Positions 17,206 to 25,671 of a stretch of DNA of 51,479 nucleotides are shown here, in pieces. This DNA comes from Rhodopseudomonas sp. BR0M22 (GTDB taxonomy: Bacteria; Pseudomonadota; Alphaproteobacteria; Rhizobiales; Xanthobacteraceae). The position numbers were made by a program, and so were the translations under genes. The first letter of the stretch is position 1. Every line of letters begins with the position of its first letter. The stretch spans positions 1 through 51,479 of the forward strand of contig NZ_QUMK01000040.1 of the NCBI RefSeq assembly GCF_010907035.1, read 5' to 3'. Below the pieces are notes generated by a model. That model did not search any database. It saw only the letters and a list, made by a program, of their open reading frames with translations, and was not told the origin of the DNA.

Positions 17206-18195
17206 TTAAACCAGGAACGACTTCTTGATCGACGCCCCGAGCGTGTACTTCGGATCGACCATGTTGCCGAGCCGAACACGGCCGGCCTGCGTCAACAGCA
17301 TATAGGCGTCGATCTCGTCGAAGCCGTAGTCCGCCGCCATCCAGCGGCACAGCTCGCGATAGGCGATGCGGGCGGCATCCTCCATCGGCCGCGCCGAGCC
17401 GATCGTCATGATGAAATCCTTGGTCTCGAGCCGCGGCCAATGGATCGGCCACCCCTTGATCAGATCGATCTGCACCGTGGTCACGGTCGGATGCTCGATC
17501 GCGACGCCGCAGAGTTCGCCGTCGCCCTGCGCGGCGTGGCAATCGCCGAGATACAGCAGCGCGCCCGCGGTGTTCACCGGCAGATAGATGATGGCGCCGA
17601 CGCCGACATCCGGAAGGTCCATGTTGCCGCCGTAATAGTCCGGAACCAGCGACGAGATCGCCTCGATCTCCGGCGAGGTGCCGATCGTGCCGATGAACGG
17701 CTCATAGGGCAGCGTGATCTTGTCGTTCCATTTGGTGCCGTGCTCGGCGGTGATCTCGAGCTTCTTGACACGCTCCGGCAGCGGCGCGTTCAGCAGCGCG
17801 GTGTTGCCGGTGCCGACCAGGCCGCCGAACTCCGGCATCACCACGGTGGTGCCGCGCGGCTGCGGCCCGCGCGGAACGATGCTCTCGATGTACACGGCGA
17901 GCGTGTCGCCCTTCTCGGCGCCATTGACCCAGATCGGACCGTTCTGCGGATTGAGGAACGGGAAGTTGAGGATCTTAGACGGGATGTCGGTCTCCGACTT
18001 GATCGCGCCTTCGAACGCGTCGTGGGTTTCGGCCGCCACCACCGCACCGGGGTCGACCGTCAGCACCTTGTCGAAATACGGCCCGTAGACGTAGTGATAC
18101 TTGCCCTGCTCCGCCTCTGTAATGGTGTGGCTCTTGCCGCGCACGCCCTTGGCAACGCCCTTGCGCGCCATGATCGATTCAGTCTGCCAAGCCAT
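17206..18195 (-). CDS. fmdA: formamidase/acetamidase family amidase
   Basis: 329 residues of the FmdA_AmdA family. Typical blocks are YGPYFDKVLTVDPGAVVAAETHDAFEGAI, with VDPG and the ETHDAF metal/active-site stretch, GPIWVNGAEKGDTLAVYI, and GDCHAAQGDGELCGVAIE, with the conserved GD-HAxQGDGE. The enzyme hydrolyses formamide or acetamide to ammonia and the acid in the cytoplasm. AAGGAG eight bases before the ATG supports the start. In Methylophilus methylotrophus fmdA lies with amide transporter genes fmdDEF; here it follows a five-component importer by 24 bp and precedes the nitrilase-fold gene by 16 bp. Formamide versus acetamide preference cannot be told from sequence. Confidence 0.92.
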   Translation of the reverse strand: MAWQTESIMARKGVAKGVRGKSHTITEAEQGKYHYVYGPYFDKVLTVDPGAVVAAETHDAFEGAIKSETDIPSKILNFPFLNPQNGPIWVNGAEKGDTLAVYIESIVPRGPQPRGTTVVMPEFGGLVGTGNTALLNAPLPERVKKLEITAEHGTKWNDKITLPYEPFIGTIGTSPEIEAISSLVPDYYGGNMDLPDVGVGAIIYLPVNTAGALLYLGDCHAAQGDGELCGVAIEHPTVTTVQIDLIKGWPIHWPRLETKDFIMTIGSARPMEDAARIAYRELCRWMAADYGFDEIDAYMLLTQAGRVRLGNMVDPKYTLGASIKKSFLV

Positions 18196-18219
18196 GTTGG
18201 TCTCCTTTGTTGATTTCAG

Positions 18220-18933
18220 TCACACCGCGAGGTGGCGGCGCATTTCGGCCTCGTCGTCGAGCGCGGCGCGGTCGAGGTTGGCGACGATCCGGCCCTTGTC
18301 CATGACGTAGCAGCGCTGCGCCATCGCCCGGATCATGTCGAGATTCTGCTCCACCAGAATGATGGTCACGCCGGTCTTGGCGTTGAGCGCGACCATGTCG
18401 CGGGCAATGTCCTGCACGATGTTGGGCTGGATGCCTTCGGACGGCTCGTCGAGCAGGATCAGCTCGGGATCCGCGACAAGCACGCGCCCGATCGCGAGCT
18501 GCTGCTGCTGACCGCCGGACATGGTGCCGGCGCGCTGGCTCCAGCGCTCGCCGAGGATCGGAAACGTCTCGACCACCTCGCGCCGCTGCTGTTCGGTCAG
18601 CCGCCCCTTGATAGACGCCCCGACCGCGATGTTCTCGCCGACGCTGAGGCGCGGAAACACGTCGCGCCCCTGCGGGACGTAGCCAATGCCGAGACGCGCC
18701 CGCTTGAACGCCGGCAGATGTTCGACCGGATCGCCGCGGAAAACGATCGAACCGTCCATCGTCGGGATCAGTCCAATCAGGCTCTTCATCAGAGTCGATT
18801 TGCCGACGCCGTTGCGGCCGATCACCGCGATGATCTCCCCCTCGCGGACTTCGATCTCGAGGCCCTGCAAGACTGGCTTTCCGCCATAGCCGGCACGCAG
18901 CCCCACGGTGTTGAGGATGACTTCCTTACGCAT
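18220..18933 (-). CDS. amide/urea-type ABC transporter ATP-binding protein (LivF/UrtE-like)
   Basis: 237 residues. Walker A GRNGVGKST (39-47), VPQGRDVFP Q-loop region (86-94), signature MSGGQQQ (138-144) and Walker B ELILLDEP (157-164). The switch position reads VEQN, usual for LivF/UrtE proteins. EGIQPNIVQDI after Walker B is typical of UrtE-like ATPases. It pairs with the second ATPase to power the two permeases. Its ATG overlaps the end of the preceding ATPase gene by 8 bp, so translation is coupled. UrtE, FmdF-type and LivF are hard to separate; the formamidase next door favours amides. Confidence 0.9.
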   Translation of the reverse strand: MRKEVILNTVGLRAGYGGKPVLQGLEIEVREGEIIAVIGRNGVGKSTLMKSLIGLIPTMDGSIVFRGDPVEHLPAFKRARLGIGYVPQGRDVFPRLSVGENIAVGASIKGRLTEQQRREVVETFPILGERWSQRAGTMSGGQQQQLAIGRVLVADPELILLDEPSEGIQPNIVQDIARDMVALNAKTGVTIILVEQNLDMIRAMAQRCYVMDKGRIVANLDRAALDDEAEMRRHLAV

Positions 18934-19648
18934 GGTGATGAGCCTGCCCGAGATAGATCGCCGCGACCCGCTCGTCGGCGACGATGTCGTCTATCGAGCC
19001 TTGCGCAAACACCTGACCGAGATGCAGCACGGTGACGCGCTGCGCGACCTGACGGACGAACGCCATGTCGTGTTCGATCGCCAGCACCGTCATGCCTTCG
19101 GCATTCAGCCGCTTGACCATCTCGCCGGTCTGGAACGTCTCTTCCGGCGACATCCCGGCGGTCGGTTCGTCGAGCAGCAGCATCCGCGGCCTCAGACTGG
19201 TCGCCATGCCGATCTCCAGCCACTGCTTCTGGCCGTGGCTGAGATTGCCGGCGGTCTGCTTCTGCTCGGCTTCGAGGCCGAGGAACGCCAACAATCGATC
19301 AATCTCGCGATCGAGCTCGGCGCCGTGCCGCGTCCGTTGCAGCGCGATCTCGAGATTCTGCCGGACCGACAAGCCCTTGAACACGCCGGGCACCTGGAAT
19401 TTGACCGAGAGTCCACGCGCGATCCGCGCGAACGACTTCAAGGTGGTGATGTCCTCGCCGGCGAAGAAGATCTCGCCGGAGCCCGGCGCGTATTCACCCA
19501 GGATCAGTCGGAACAGCGTGCTCTTGCCGGCGCCGTTCGGACCGATCAGGCAGTGAATTTCTCCGGTCTCGAACGACAGGTTCACCTGATTGGTGACGTG
19601 CAGCCCGCCGAAATGCTTGTTCAGGCCTCGGAGTTGCAACAGCGCCAT
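18926..19648 (-). CDS. amide/urea-type ABC transporter ATP-binding protein (LivG/UrtD-like)
   Basis: 240 residues. Walker A GPNGAGKST (36-44), signature LSHGQ (136-140), Walker B LLLDEP (157-162) and switch His193. SVKFQVPGVFKGLSVRQNL and GMSPEET are typical of the UrtD branch rather than LivG. The C-terminus ends in HHHA. GGGAGG lies eight bases before the ATG, which overlaps the permease stop codon as TGATG. A far longer frame upstream is only the permease gene read in another frame. Confidence 0.9.
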   Translation of the reverse strand: MALLQLRGLNKHFGGLHVTNQVNLSFETGEIHCLIGPNGAGKSTLFRLILGEYAPGSGEIFFAGEDITTLKSFARIARGLSVKFQVPGVFKGLSVRQNLEIALQRTRHGAELDREIDRLLAFLGLEAEQKQTAGNLSHGQKQWLEIGMATSLRPRMLLLDEPTAGMSPEETFQTGEMVKRLNAEGMTVLAIEHDMAFVRQVAQRVTVLHLGQVFAQGSIDDIVADERVAAIYLGQAHHHA

Positions 19649-20712
19649 CAGTTCCGTCCTCCCTTGGCGCGGGCGACGAGCCGGCCGATCACGTTCATCG
19701 CGCCGAGCACCAATCCGTTCGGCGCGATCAGCACGGTCAGCACCAGCAGAAGACCCATCACCACCAGCGCATACTGGCTGCCGTAGATCGTCAGTGCCTG
19801 GAAACCGGCGAGTACCACCAGCGTTCCGACCAGCGTCGAGGTCAGATCGCTGCGGCCCCCGACCGCGACCCAGATCAGCGGCAGCGCCGCCGACGTCATG
19901 CCCATGCTCGACGGGGTGATGTACTGGCCCCAGGCGGTGTAGAGCACGCCCGACAGGCCGGCGAGCCCGGCGCCGATCACGAAGTTGATGAGCTGATACT
20001 TGCGGATGTCGTAGCCGAGCATCTCGGCGCGTTCCGGATTCTCCCGGATCGCCACGATGACGTTGCCGAACGAGGAGTTCACCAGGATGCGCAAGCCCAG
20101 ATAGACCACCACCACCAGCGCCAGGATCAGATAGTAAAGCCCGACATCGGCGAACAGCACGATCGGCCCATCGAACCATGGGATGGTGATCGGCGGCATC
20201 CCGCTCATGCCGTTGAAGCCGTTCAGCCGGGCCGCGCCGATCCGCCAGTCCGGACCTGCGGTCTGCGCCATGAACCGTTCCAGCATCAGGGTCACGGCGA
20301 GCGTGACGATGCCGAGAAACACGCCTTCGATCCGGCCGAAGAACATGAAGTAGCCGAGCAGCAGCGCCACCACCGCGGCGATTGCAACCGCCGCAAGCAC
20401 CGCGACGAGCGTGAAGCCGTAGGCGGCACCGAAATTCAGCGTCAGGATGCCATAGCTGTAGCCGGCGATGCCGAAGAACGCGGTCTGGCCGAACGACAGT
20501 GCGCCGCCATAGCCCCAGATCAGGCACAGGCTGAGCGCGATGAACACCCAGACGAAGAAGTACGCGGTGTTGCCGACAGTGTAGCCGTCGCTGAACATCG
20601 GGTATGCGATCGCACCGATCAGCGCCACCATGAACACCGACCAGAACAGCAGGCCGCGGCCTTTGGTCTGCGGGCCCTCGAGCCGGCGAAACAGAGAGAT
20701 CAAACCGTTCAC
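19648..20712 (-). CDS. amide/urea-type ABC transporter permease (LivM/UrtC-like)
   Basis: 354 residues with about eight to ten membrane segments. The permease signature IWGYGGALSFGQTAFFGIAGYSYGI (key block GALSFGQ, about 70-76) and the cytoplasmic loop AIRENPERAEMLGYDIRKYQLINFVIGAGLAGLSG (key block RENPERAEMLGYD) mark the LivM/UrtC family. The start is GTG with GGGAGG five bases upstream; the longer frame before it has no family similarity. It follows the partner permease by 11 bp and its stop overlaps the next start. Confidence 0.9.
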   Translation of the reverse strand: MNGLISLFRRLEGPQTKGRGLLFWSVFMVALIGAIAYPMFSDGYTVGNTAYFFVWVFIALSLCLIWGYGGALSFGQTAFFGIAGYSYGILTLNFGAAYGFTLVAVLAAVAIAAVVALLLGYFMFFGRIEGVFLGIVTLAVTLMLERFMAQTAGPDWRIGAARLNGFNGMSGMPPITIPWFDGPIVLFADVGLYYLILALVVVVYLGLRILVNSSFGNVIVAIRENPERAEMLGYDIRKYQLINFVIGAGLAGLSGVLYTAWGQYITPSSMGMTSAALPLIWVAVGGRSDLTSTLVGTLVVLAGFQALTIYGSQYALVVMGLLLVLTVLIAPNGLVLGAMNVIGRLVARAKGGRN

Positions 20713-20723
20713 GCTCGCCTCCC

Positions 20724-21596
20724 TCAGGTCCGTTCGCGCAGCAGGAAGCCGGAGATGCCCTTTGGCAGCACCCGGACTACGATGATCACGGCGACCAGCA
20801 GGCCGATCTGACCGAACAACTGGCCCTGCCACGAGGTCATCACCGACTTCACCACCGCAAGGACCGCAGCAGCCGGCGCGGTGCCGAGGAAGACGTCGGC
20901 GCCGCCGATCACCACGGTGACGAACGCTTCCATCAGGAACGTCGCGCCCATCGTGGGAACCAGCGTCATGGTCGGCGCATAAAGCCCGCCGGCGAGCCCG
21001 GCGAGGCCGGCACCGCAGGCGAAGGTCAGGCTGTAGATCCAGCGGGTGTCGACGCCGAGCGCATCCGCCATATGCGGCACCTGGATCGTGGCGCGCGCCT
21101 TGACGCCGAACGAGGTCCAATTGAACAGCGCGTACAGTGATCCGAGCACGCCGAGCGCAGCCAGGAACAACACGATCCGGTAGATCGAGTATGAATAGGC
21201 GCCGACCTGAAAGCTGCCGAACGGCGTGCCGACGCCGGCCATCGTCGAGCCGATCACGATCAGCGTGCCTTGGGTCGCAATCAGGCTGAGGCCCCAGGTC
21301 GCCACGATGGTGTCGAGCGGGCGTTCGTACAGATGCCGCACCACCACGAACTCGACCAGCATGCCGACCACCGCAGAGACCAGCGCCCCGGCCAGAATGG
21401 CGAGCGGCAGCGGCAATCCGGCATGCACGGCGGTGGCGGTGACATATGCGCCGCACATGATGAACTCGCCGTGGGCGAGATTGATGACGCCCATCATGCC
21501 GAAGATGACGGCGAGCCCGCAGGCCGACAGCACCAGGAAGGCGAAGGCGTCGGCGAATTGATACAGCGCCGCGAAGGCGAAGGTAGCGATGTCCAT
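20724..21596 (-). CDS. amide/urea-type ABC transporter permease (LivH/UrtB-like)
   Basis: 290 residues with about eight membrane segments. The motif GVINLAHGEFIMCGAYV (about 36-52) is the LivH/UrtB permease signature, with VVIGGADVFLGTAPAA near 228-243 as the conserved cytoplasmic loop. Unlike true UrtB proteins, which often carry a long periplasmic N-terminal domain, this one begins directly with the first helix. It follows the binding-protein gene after a 116-bp gap holding a strong hairpin. The ribosome binding site is weak (GGA), which fits lower expression than the binding protein. Confidence 0.9.
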   Translation of the reverse strand: MDIATFAFAALYQFADAFAFLVLSACGLAVIFGMMGVINLAHGEFIMCGAYVTATAVHAGLPLPLAILAGALVSAVVGMLVEFVVVRHLYERPLDTIVATWGLSLIATQGTLIVIGSTMAGVGTPFGSFQVGAYSYSIYRIVLFLAALGVLGSLYALFNWTSFGVKARATIQVPHMADALGVDTRWIYSLTFACGAGLAGLAGGLYAPTMTLVPTMGATFLMEAFVTVVIGGADVFLGTAPAAAVLAVVKSVMTSWQGQLFGQIGLLVAVIIVVRVLPKGISGFLLRERT

Positions 21597-21670
21597 CTGA
21601 CGTCCAGCAAGGTGGGCGTGGAAGGCCGCGGCTCCGGCGGCCCGACGAAAGTCCGTTGGAGGAAGAGCAG

Positions 21671-21702
21671 CCGCTCCGGCGCGTCAGGGTGCGCCGGAGC
21701 GG
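21671..21702 (-). other. strong hairpin between binding-protein and permease genes
   Basis: A perfect 12-bp stem (CCGCTCCGGCGC / GCGCCGGAGCGG) with an 8-base loop begins 11 bases past the binding-protein stop. On the minus strand it is followed by CTGCTCTTCC, not a U-run. It is more likely an mRNA-stabilising or attenuating hairpin than a full terminator, since the operon continues. Confidence 0.7.
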
Positions 21703-21712
21703 TCCGCCGCAC

Positions 21713-22951
21713 TTACTTGGGCGGCGGGTTCGACGGCGTGTATTGCGCCATCGGATCCTTCTTGGTCAGGTCGCAGCCGGCATCGCCCAGCCAATACGGC
21801 TTGATGTCCGGCCAGACCTTCGGGAAGTCGATCGAGTGATCGGCATTGACGTGCGCCAGATAGATGGTGTGCGACATGTGCTGGCTCTTCGGATCGATGC
21901 AGACCTTGCCTTCCGGCGCATCCATGCAGACGTCACCCTGCGCGATCACCTTGCGGATATCGTCGCGCTTGGTCGACTTCGCCCGCTCCACCATCTGCTT
22001 GTACAGATACACCGCGAGGTAGGAGTTCTCGGCTTCCTGATTGATGTACGGCTCGTTCGGGAACTTGGCCTTGAACTTGGCGACGAATTCCTTGCTCTTG
22101 GGGCTGTCGATTTCCTCGATGTAGTTGGTGGTGACGTACATGTCCTTCAGGCTCGGCGGCTTGAAGCGCTTGTGCTCGTAGCCCTGGCCGACGTTGACGG
22201 ACGAGGCCATCGGCAGGTTGACGTTGGCGGAGGCCGCCTGCTCGTAGTAGGACGCCTGCGCGGTGCCGACCAGCAGCGTCACGATGAAGTCCGGCTTGGC
22301 TTTCTGGATGTTCTGAATGCTCTGCGAGAACTGCGACACGCCGAGCGGGATGAACTCCTCGCCGACCATTTCGCCGCCGTTCTGCTTGACGATGTTGCGC
22401 ACCCATTCGGCCGAGATCTGGCCGAAATTGTAGTCCGCGGCCAGCGTGTAGACCTTCTTGCCGTACTTCTCCATCATCCAGGGGATCAGCGTGGAGAACT
22501 GCTGCTCGGGAACGGCACCGGTGACGATCATGTGGCCGTCGCAGACGCCACCTTCGTACTGGTTGTTGTAGAACGCGAAGCCGTTGAGCTGATCGACGAT
22601 CGGCCGATAGGCTTCACGCGAAGCCGACGAGAAGCCGGCGAACACCGCATCGGCCTTGTCCTTCTGCAGCACGCGCCGCATGAATTCCTGGTAGCGGGTG
22701 TTGTCGGACTGGGTATCGTAGACCACCAATTCGAGCGGCCTGCCCATGATGCCGCCGGCCTTGTTGATTTCGTCTGCAGCGAGCTGGATGGCGTGAACCT
22801 TGCCGATCGTCGCCACCGCGAAATCGCCCGACTGATCCTCGAGCACGCCGAGCTTGATCGGCTTCTCTGCGGCGAGCGCCACCCCTGAAGCGAGGACGAG
22901 CGTCCCCGTGAGGACTGCGGCATGCAGTCCCCGTAACACAGTTCCAGTCAT
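21713..22951 (-). CDS. amide/urea-type ABC transporter substrate-binding protein
   Basis: 412 residues. The signal peptide is MTGTVLRGLHAAVLTGTLVL, with cleavage after ALA. The mature protein is a type I periplasmic binding fold (Peripla_BP_5/6): PIKLGVLEDQSGDFAVATIG, DEINKAGGIMGRPLELVVYD, then FYNNQYEGGVCDGHMIVTGA. The last block aligns with the ligand-site stretch LLWYPSHYEGFE of AmiC in the same operon, so both probably bind related amides. Cys pairs in GDVCMDAPEGKVC may form a disulfide. AGGAG lies eight bases before the ATG. It follows amiR by 11 bp. Confidence 0.9.
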   Translation of the reverse strand: MTGTVLRGLHAAVLTGTLVLASGVALAAEKPIKLGVLEDQSGDFAVATIGKVHAIQLAADEINKAGGIMGRPLELVVYDTQSDNTRYQEFMRRVLQKDKADAVFAGFSSASREAYRPIVDQLNGFAFYNNQYEGGVCDGHMIVTGAVPEQQFSTLIPWMMEKYGKKVYTLAADYNFGQISAEWVRNIVKQNGGEMVGEEFIPLGVSQFSQSIQNIQKAKPDFIVTLLVGTAQASYYEQAASANVNLPMASSVNVGQGYEHKRFKPPSLKDMYVTTNYIEEIDSPKSKEFVAKFKAKFPNEPYINQEAENSYLAVYLYKQMVERAKSTKRDDIRKVIAQGDVCMDAPEGKVCIDPKSQHMSHTIYLAHVNADHSIDFPKVWPDIKPYWLGDAGCDLTKKDPMAQYTPSNPPPK

Positions 22952-22962
22952 GTTGCTGTCTC

Positions 22963-23628
22963 CTACATCGCTCGTTTGTCGCCACGGTGCAGCGGCGGGT
23001 CGCCGGTGTGGCCAGTCGAATCGGGCGGACTCGCCCGTCGGCTCAGCAGATCCTCGCAATAGCTCTCCAGGCTCTGCCTCACGCGCATGCTCTCCCGGCG
23101 GATCTGGTCGTAAGCGCCGTCCTCGTCGAGGCCGCTGTCCCGCATCCGCTGGACCACGGCGCGCAGCACGGCACGGCGGCCGCGACGGCGCTCCTCGAGC
23201 GTCTGCAGGCGCTCCTGCATCCCGCCGCGCAGGAGAAACTGATTGATGCCCATGAACAGCGCCGAGTACACGGCGCCGCCGTGCACCGGCTTGCGCAGAA
23301 ACGCGGTAGCGCCGAGATTGACCAGCGCCTTCAACCGGCTCGGCGCTTCGACGCCGACCAGCCCGATCACCGGCACCGGCGGCAGATGCGACAGCGGATT
23401 GAGTTCGATCGTCAGCACGCCGTCGAGATCGCCGTCGACGAACAGCATGTCGCGGTCCGGCTGCAGCGACGCCATATCAAGCTGAGCACGGCCGTCGACG
23501 ATCTGCAGCGCCTCGCAACTGACGCCGAGCTTGGCGAGCGTCGGCTCCAGAGCGCCTTCCCTGCCCGTTCGCTCCATCACTAGGAGCGCTCGGCCGCCTT
23601 TGAAGTTCTGAACCGGTCGAAAGGTCAT
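22963..23628 (-). CDS. amiR: AmiR-type transcription antiterminator (ANTAR domain)
   Basis: 221 residues. Residues 10-125 are a degenerate receiver fold: FVDGDLDG and LRKPVHGG mark it, but the phosphorylation site context is not kept, as in AmiR. Residues 138-195 are a coiled-coil plus ANTAR RNA-binding domain (RRAVLRAVVQRMRDSGLDED, then AYDQIRRESMR). In Pseudomonas aeruginosa AmiC holds AmiR inactive until an amide binds, after which AmiR prevents termination in the leader RNA. It overlaps amiC by 4 bp (ATGA), so the two are made in equal amounts. A terminator ahead of amiC is its expected target. Confidence 0.9.
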   Translation of the reverse strand: MTFRPVQNFKGGRALLVMERTGREGALEPTLAKLGVSCEALQIVDGRAQLDMASLQPDRDMLFVDGDLDGVLTIELNPLSHLPPVPVIGLVGVEAPSRLKALVNLGATAFLRKPVHGGAVYSALFMGINQFLLRGGMQERLQTLEERRRGRRAVLRAVVQRMRDSGLDEDGAYDQIRRESMRVRQSLESYCEDLLSRRASPPDSTGHTGDPPLHRGDKRAM

Positions 23629-24782
23629 GACTTCACCAGCCTCAACAATGGAGAACGCATCGCGGCTGCGAACCGCGGCGAGGTTTGCACCAGATAGGGA
23701 TCGGGCGCGATCGGCTCGGGGGCTTCGAGCAGCACTTCGAATTGGCCGGCGGCCGTCGACCGGCCGATCCGCGGCGTCAGCCAGGCGTGGTAGGTCTGCG
23801 GATCGATCCGCACTTCGCCTTGCGGAGCGATCAGGCGCTGGTCGGCGACGGCCGCGCGTACTGCGGCGGCCTCGTCGGTGCCGGCCTGCTGCAGAGCGGC
23901 GGCGAGCAGCTTGACCGCGATGTAACACGCTTCCGCATCCGCCGAGGGCGGCGGCGCGTCCGGAAACTGCGCTGCGTAGGCGCGGATGAAGGCGCCGTTC
24001 ACCGGTCCGGCGAGCGAGGCGAAATACACGCTCGACGACAGGTGACCGTCCACCGCCTCGGCGCCGATCTCGGCGAGCTCAGGCTCCGCCAGCGTGCAGC
24101 TCGCCACCGGAATCTCGGCGGCCTGATCGATGCCGCGGGCACGGCATGCAGCGCGAAACGTGCGGAAGAACGCATAAGCGCTGGTGCCGATCAGATTGTT
24201 GAAGACGAAATCCGGCCGCTGCTCCAGGATCGCCGCAACCACGCGATCGAAGTCGGTGTCGCCGATCGGCAGATAGCGCTCGGCCAGCACGGAGCCGCCG
24301 CGGGCGATCAGCGCCTCACGGAAGATCCGGTTGTTCTCCCACGCCCAGATGTAGTTCGAACCGATGCAGAACGCGCGCTTGCCGTGCTTGGCGGCGAGAT
24401 AATCGACCAGAGGCAGCACATGCTGGTTCGGCGACGCGCCGGTATAGACGACGTTGTCGGAGCTTTCGAAGCCCTCATAGTGCGACGGATACCACAGCAG
24501 CCCGTCGTGCTTCTCGAAGCACGGAATCACTTCCTTTCGGCTCGACGATGTGTAGCAACCGACCACCTGCCGGGCGCCGGAGGCCAGCAGGTCGTGAGCC
24601 AGCGCGCGATACTGCGACAGGTCGCCGCCCGGATTGACGATGACGGGCTCGATCTCCGGTCCGCTTCCGCTCGCTGCAACCTCGCTGAGCCCGAGCATTG
24701 CGCCGTTGAGCATGGTGCGGCCGACCGCTCCGTAGGAGCCGGTCGTAGAGAACATCACACCGATGCGCAGCCGCTTCGTCAT
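23625..24782 (-). CDS. amiC: AmiC-type amide sensor, negative regulator of AmiR
   Basis: 385 residues, no signal peptide, so a cytoplasmic periplasmic-binding-protein fold as in AmiC. RIGVMFSTTGSYGAVGRTML at the start and LLWYPSHYEGFE (96-107), followed by VVYTGASPNQH, match the amide-binding region of Pseudomonas AmiC. It would bind a short amide and release AmiR. It is the first gene of a ten-gene unit. The ATG at 24782 follows an intrinsic terminator by 10 to 20 bases; a longer frame from 24848 would run through that terminator and is rejected. The SD sequence before it is weak (GGACACGGGC). Confidence 0.9.
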   Translation of the reverse strand: MTKRLRIGVMFSTTGSYGAVGRTMLNGAMLGLSEVAASGSGPEIEPVIVNPGGDLSQYRALAHDLLASGARQVVGCYTSSSRKEVIPCFEKHDGLLWYPSHYEGFESSDNVVYTGASPNQHVLPLVDYLAAKHGKRAFCIGSNYIWAWENNRIFREALIARGGSVLAERYLPIGDTDFDRVVAAILEQRPDFVFNNLIGTSAYAFFRTFRAACRARGIDQAAEIPVASCTLAEPELAEIGAEAVDGHLSSSVYFASLAGPVNGAFIRAYAAQFPDAPPPSADAEACYIAVKLLAAALQQAGTDEAAAVRAAVADQRLIAPQGEVRIDPQTYHAWLTPRIGRSTAAGQFEVLLEAPEPIAPDPYLVQTSPRFAAAMRSPLLRLVKS

Positions 24783-25176
24783 GCCCGTGTCCAAAAACAA
24801 AAAACGCCCATCGGCTGTCGAGCCGAGGGCGCTTTCGCCACCAACCAAACGCGCCTTGATCAGCGCGGTGTCGGAAATGGTTCAAAACTCTTTGCGTCTC
24901 GGGGCTTAGTTGCCCAACGCGTGGTGATTACGGTCGTCGAGTTCATAGTTCAAGTCAAGCGCATTGTTGATGCGAAACCTGCCGCTTTTCCCGCCTTTGT
25001 GCAGCAAATTGATGCAGTGCAAGCACGCGTCTCCGGCGCACTTCCCGTGCGATCAGAACAGCATCGCGCGCCGGCTGCGGCTGAGCCCCTGCAGCAATTT
25101 CAACTCGCAGCACAACCGTCACTTCTCTATTTAAACCTGGAGTGGTAGAGCACCCGCGGCGATCGCAGGACCGGAC
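24783..25176 (-). promoter_or_regulatory. amiC leader and shared upstream region
   Basis: The 394 bases between amiC and the divergent GrlR-like gene hold the leader. Reading 5' to 3' on the minus strand there is a hairpin GGGC-AACTAA-GCCC with a hexaloop (24915-24902), then a stem CGCGC/GCGCG near 24863, then GGCGAAAGCGCC (24839-24828), whose 3' arm shares bases with the 5' arm of the terminator, so the two cannot form together. No loop has both A at position 1 and G at position 4, as in the ANTAR consensus. No sigma-54 site is seen; a TTGAAC at 24953-24948 is at best a weak -35. Confidence 0.55.
24793..24831 (-). terminator. leader terminator upstream of amiC (expected AmiR target)
   Basis: On the minus strand CGCCC+TCGGCT pairs with AGCCGA-TGGGCG around a 4-base loop (11 bp with one bulged A) and is followed by TTTTTTG then TTTTT. 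It ends 10 bases before the amiC start, where a constitutive terminator would silence the whole unit. This fits an AmiR-controlled leader. Confidence 0.85.
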
Positions 25177-25512
25177 ATGACCGACACTATTCAAGGTTTC
25201 TACAAGGCTGCATTCGAAACGGCGCGGAAGAAGTCGCACGGGGTGATCTTCCTCCGCGACGGCAAAATCCAAGGCGGCGACTCCACCTTTCTTTACGTCG
25301 GTGCCTATTCGCAATCCGGCGTGACCGTCACCGGCCATCTCCGCGGTATCCGCCACTCGTCGGATCATTCGCGTATGTCGGTCTTCGGTATCGAACCATT
25401 CGACGTGACATTCGACGGGGTCGCGAAGGACGGCTATGTCGCGATCGAAGGTTATGCCCGCGAAACGCCGGGCCTGCCGATGAAGGCCCTCCTGACGCGT
25501 GTCGAGGATTGA
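25177..25512 (+). CDS. GrlR family protein
   Basis: 111 residues, IQGFYKAAFETARKKSHGVI, then GGDSTFLYVGAYSQSGVTVTG and a two-sheet beta pattern. The GGDS plus YVGxY stretch is the core of the GrlR fold, named for the negative regulator of the enteropathogenic E. coli LEE locus, but such proteins are widespread in alphaproteobacteria with unknown roles. No type III secretion gene is in this window. AGGA lies seven bases before the ATG. It is divergent from the amiC operon and converges with draG 159 bp away, so it may be unlinked to both. Confidence 0.6.
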   Translation: MTDTIQGFYKAAFETARKKSHGVIFLRDGKIQGGDSTFLYVGAYSQSGVTVTGHLRGIRHSSDHSRMSVFGIEPFDVTFDGVAKDGYVAIEGYARETPGLPMKALLTRVED

Positions 25513-25671
25513 GTAGCTCGCCTTCGGACACTTGGCGGCTCACCGATGGATATCGTGGACGGCGAACGTATCTGTCGACGACATCGACACGCAGAGCAAT
25601 CTGTACTGGGCTGTGACGACTTCATCGACCACTTCGTGGCGGTGCCGGACGTCGAACGGCACTGATCCGCG

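Noticed and set aside
18220-22951. Calling the importer a urea transporter (urtABCDE)
   Set aside because: Similarity to Urt proteins is clear, but the UrtB-like permease lacks the usual N-terminal domain, no urease is nearby, and formamidase plus AmiC/AmiR favour amides.
25046-25058. GCAC-5-GTGC-type sequence upstream of amiC as an NtrC site
   Set aside because: NtrC half-sites are 7 bases apart in the usual form, and there is no GG-N10-GC sigma-54 promoter downstream.
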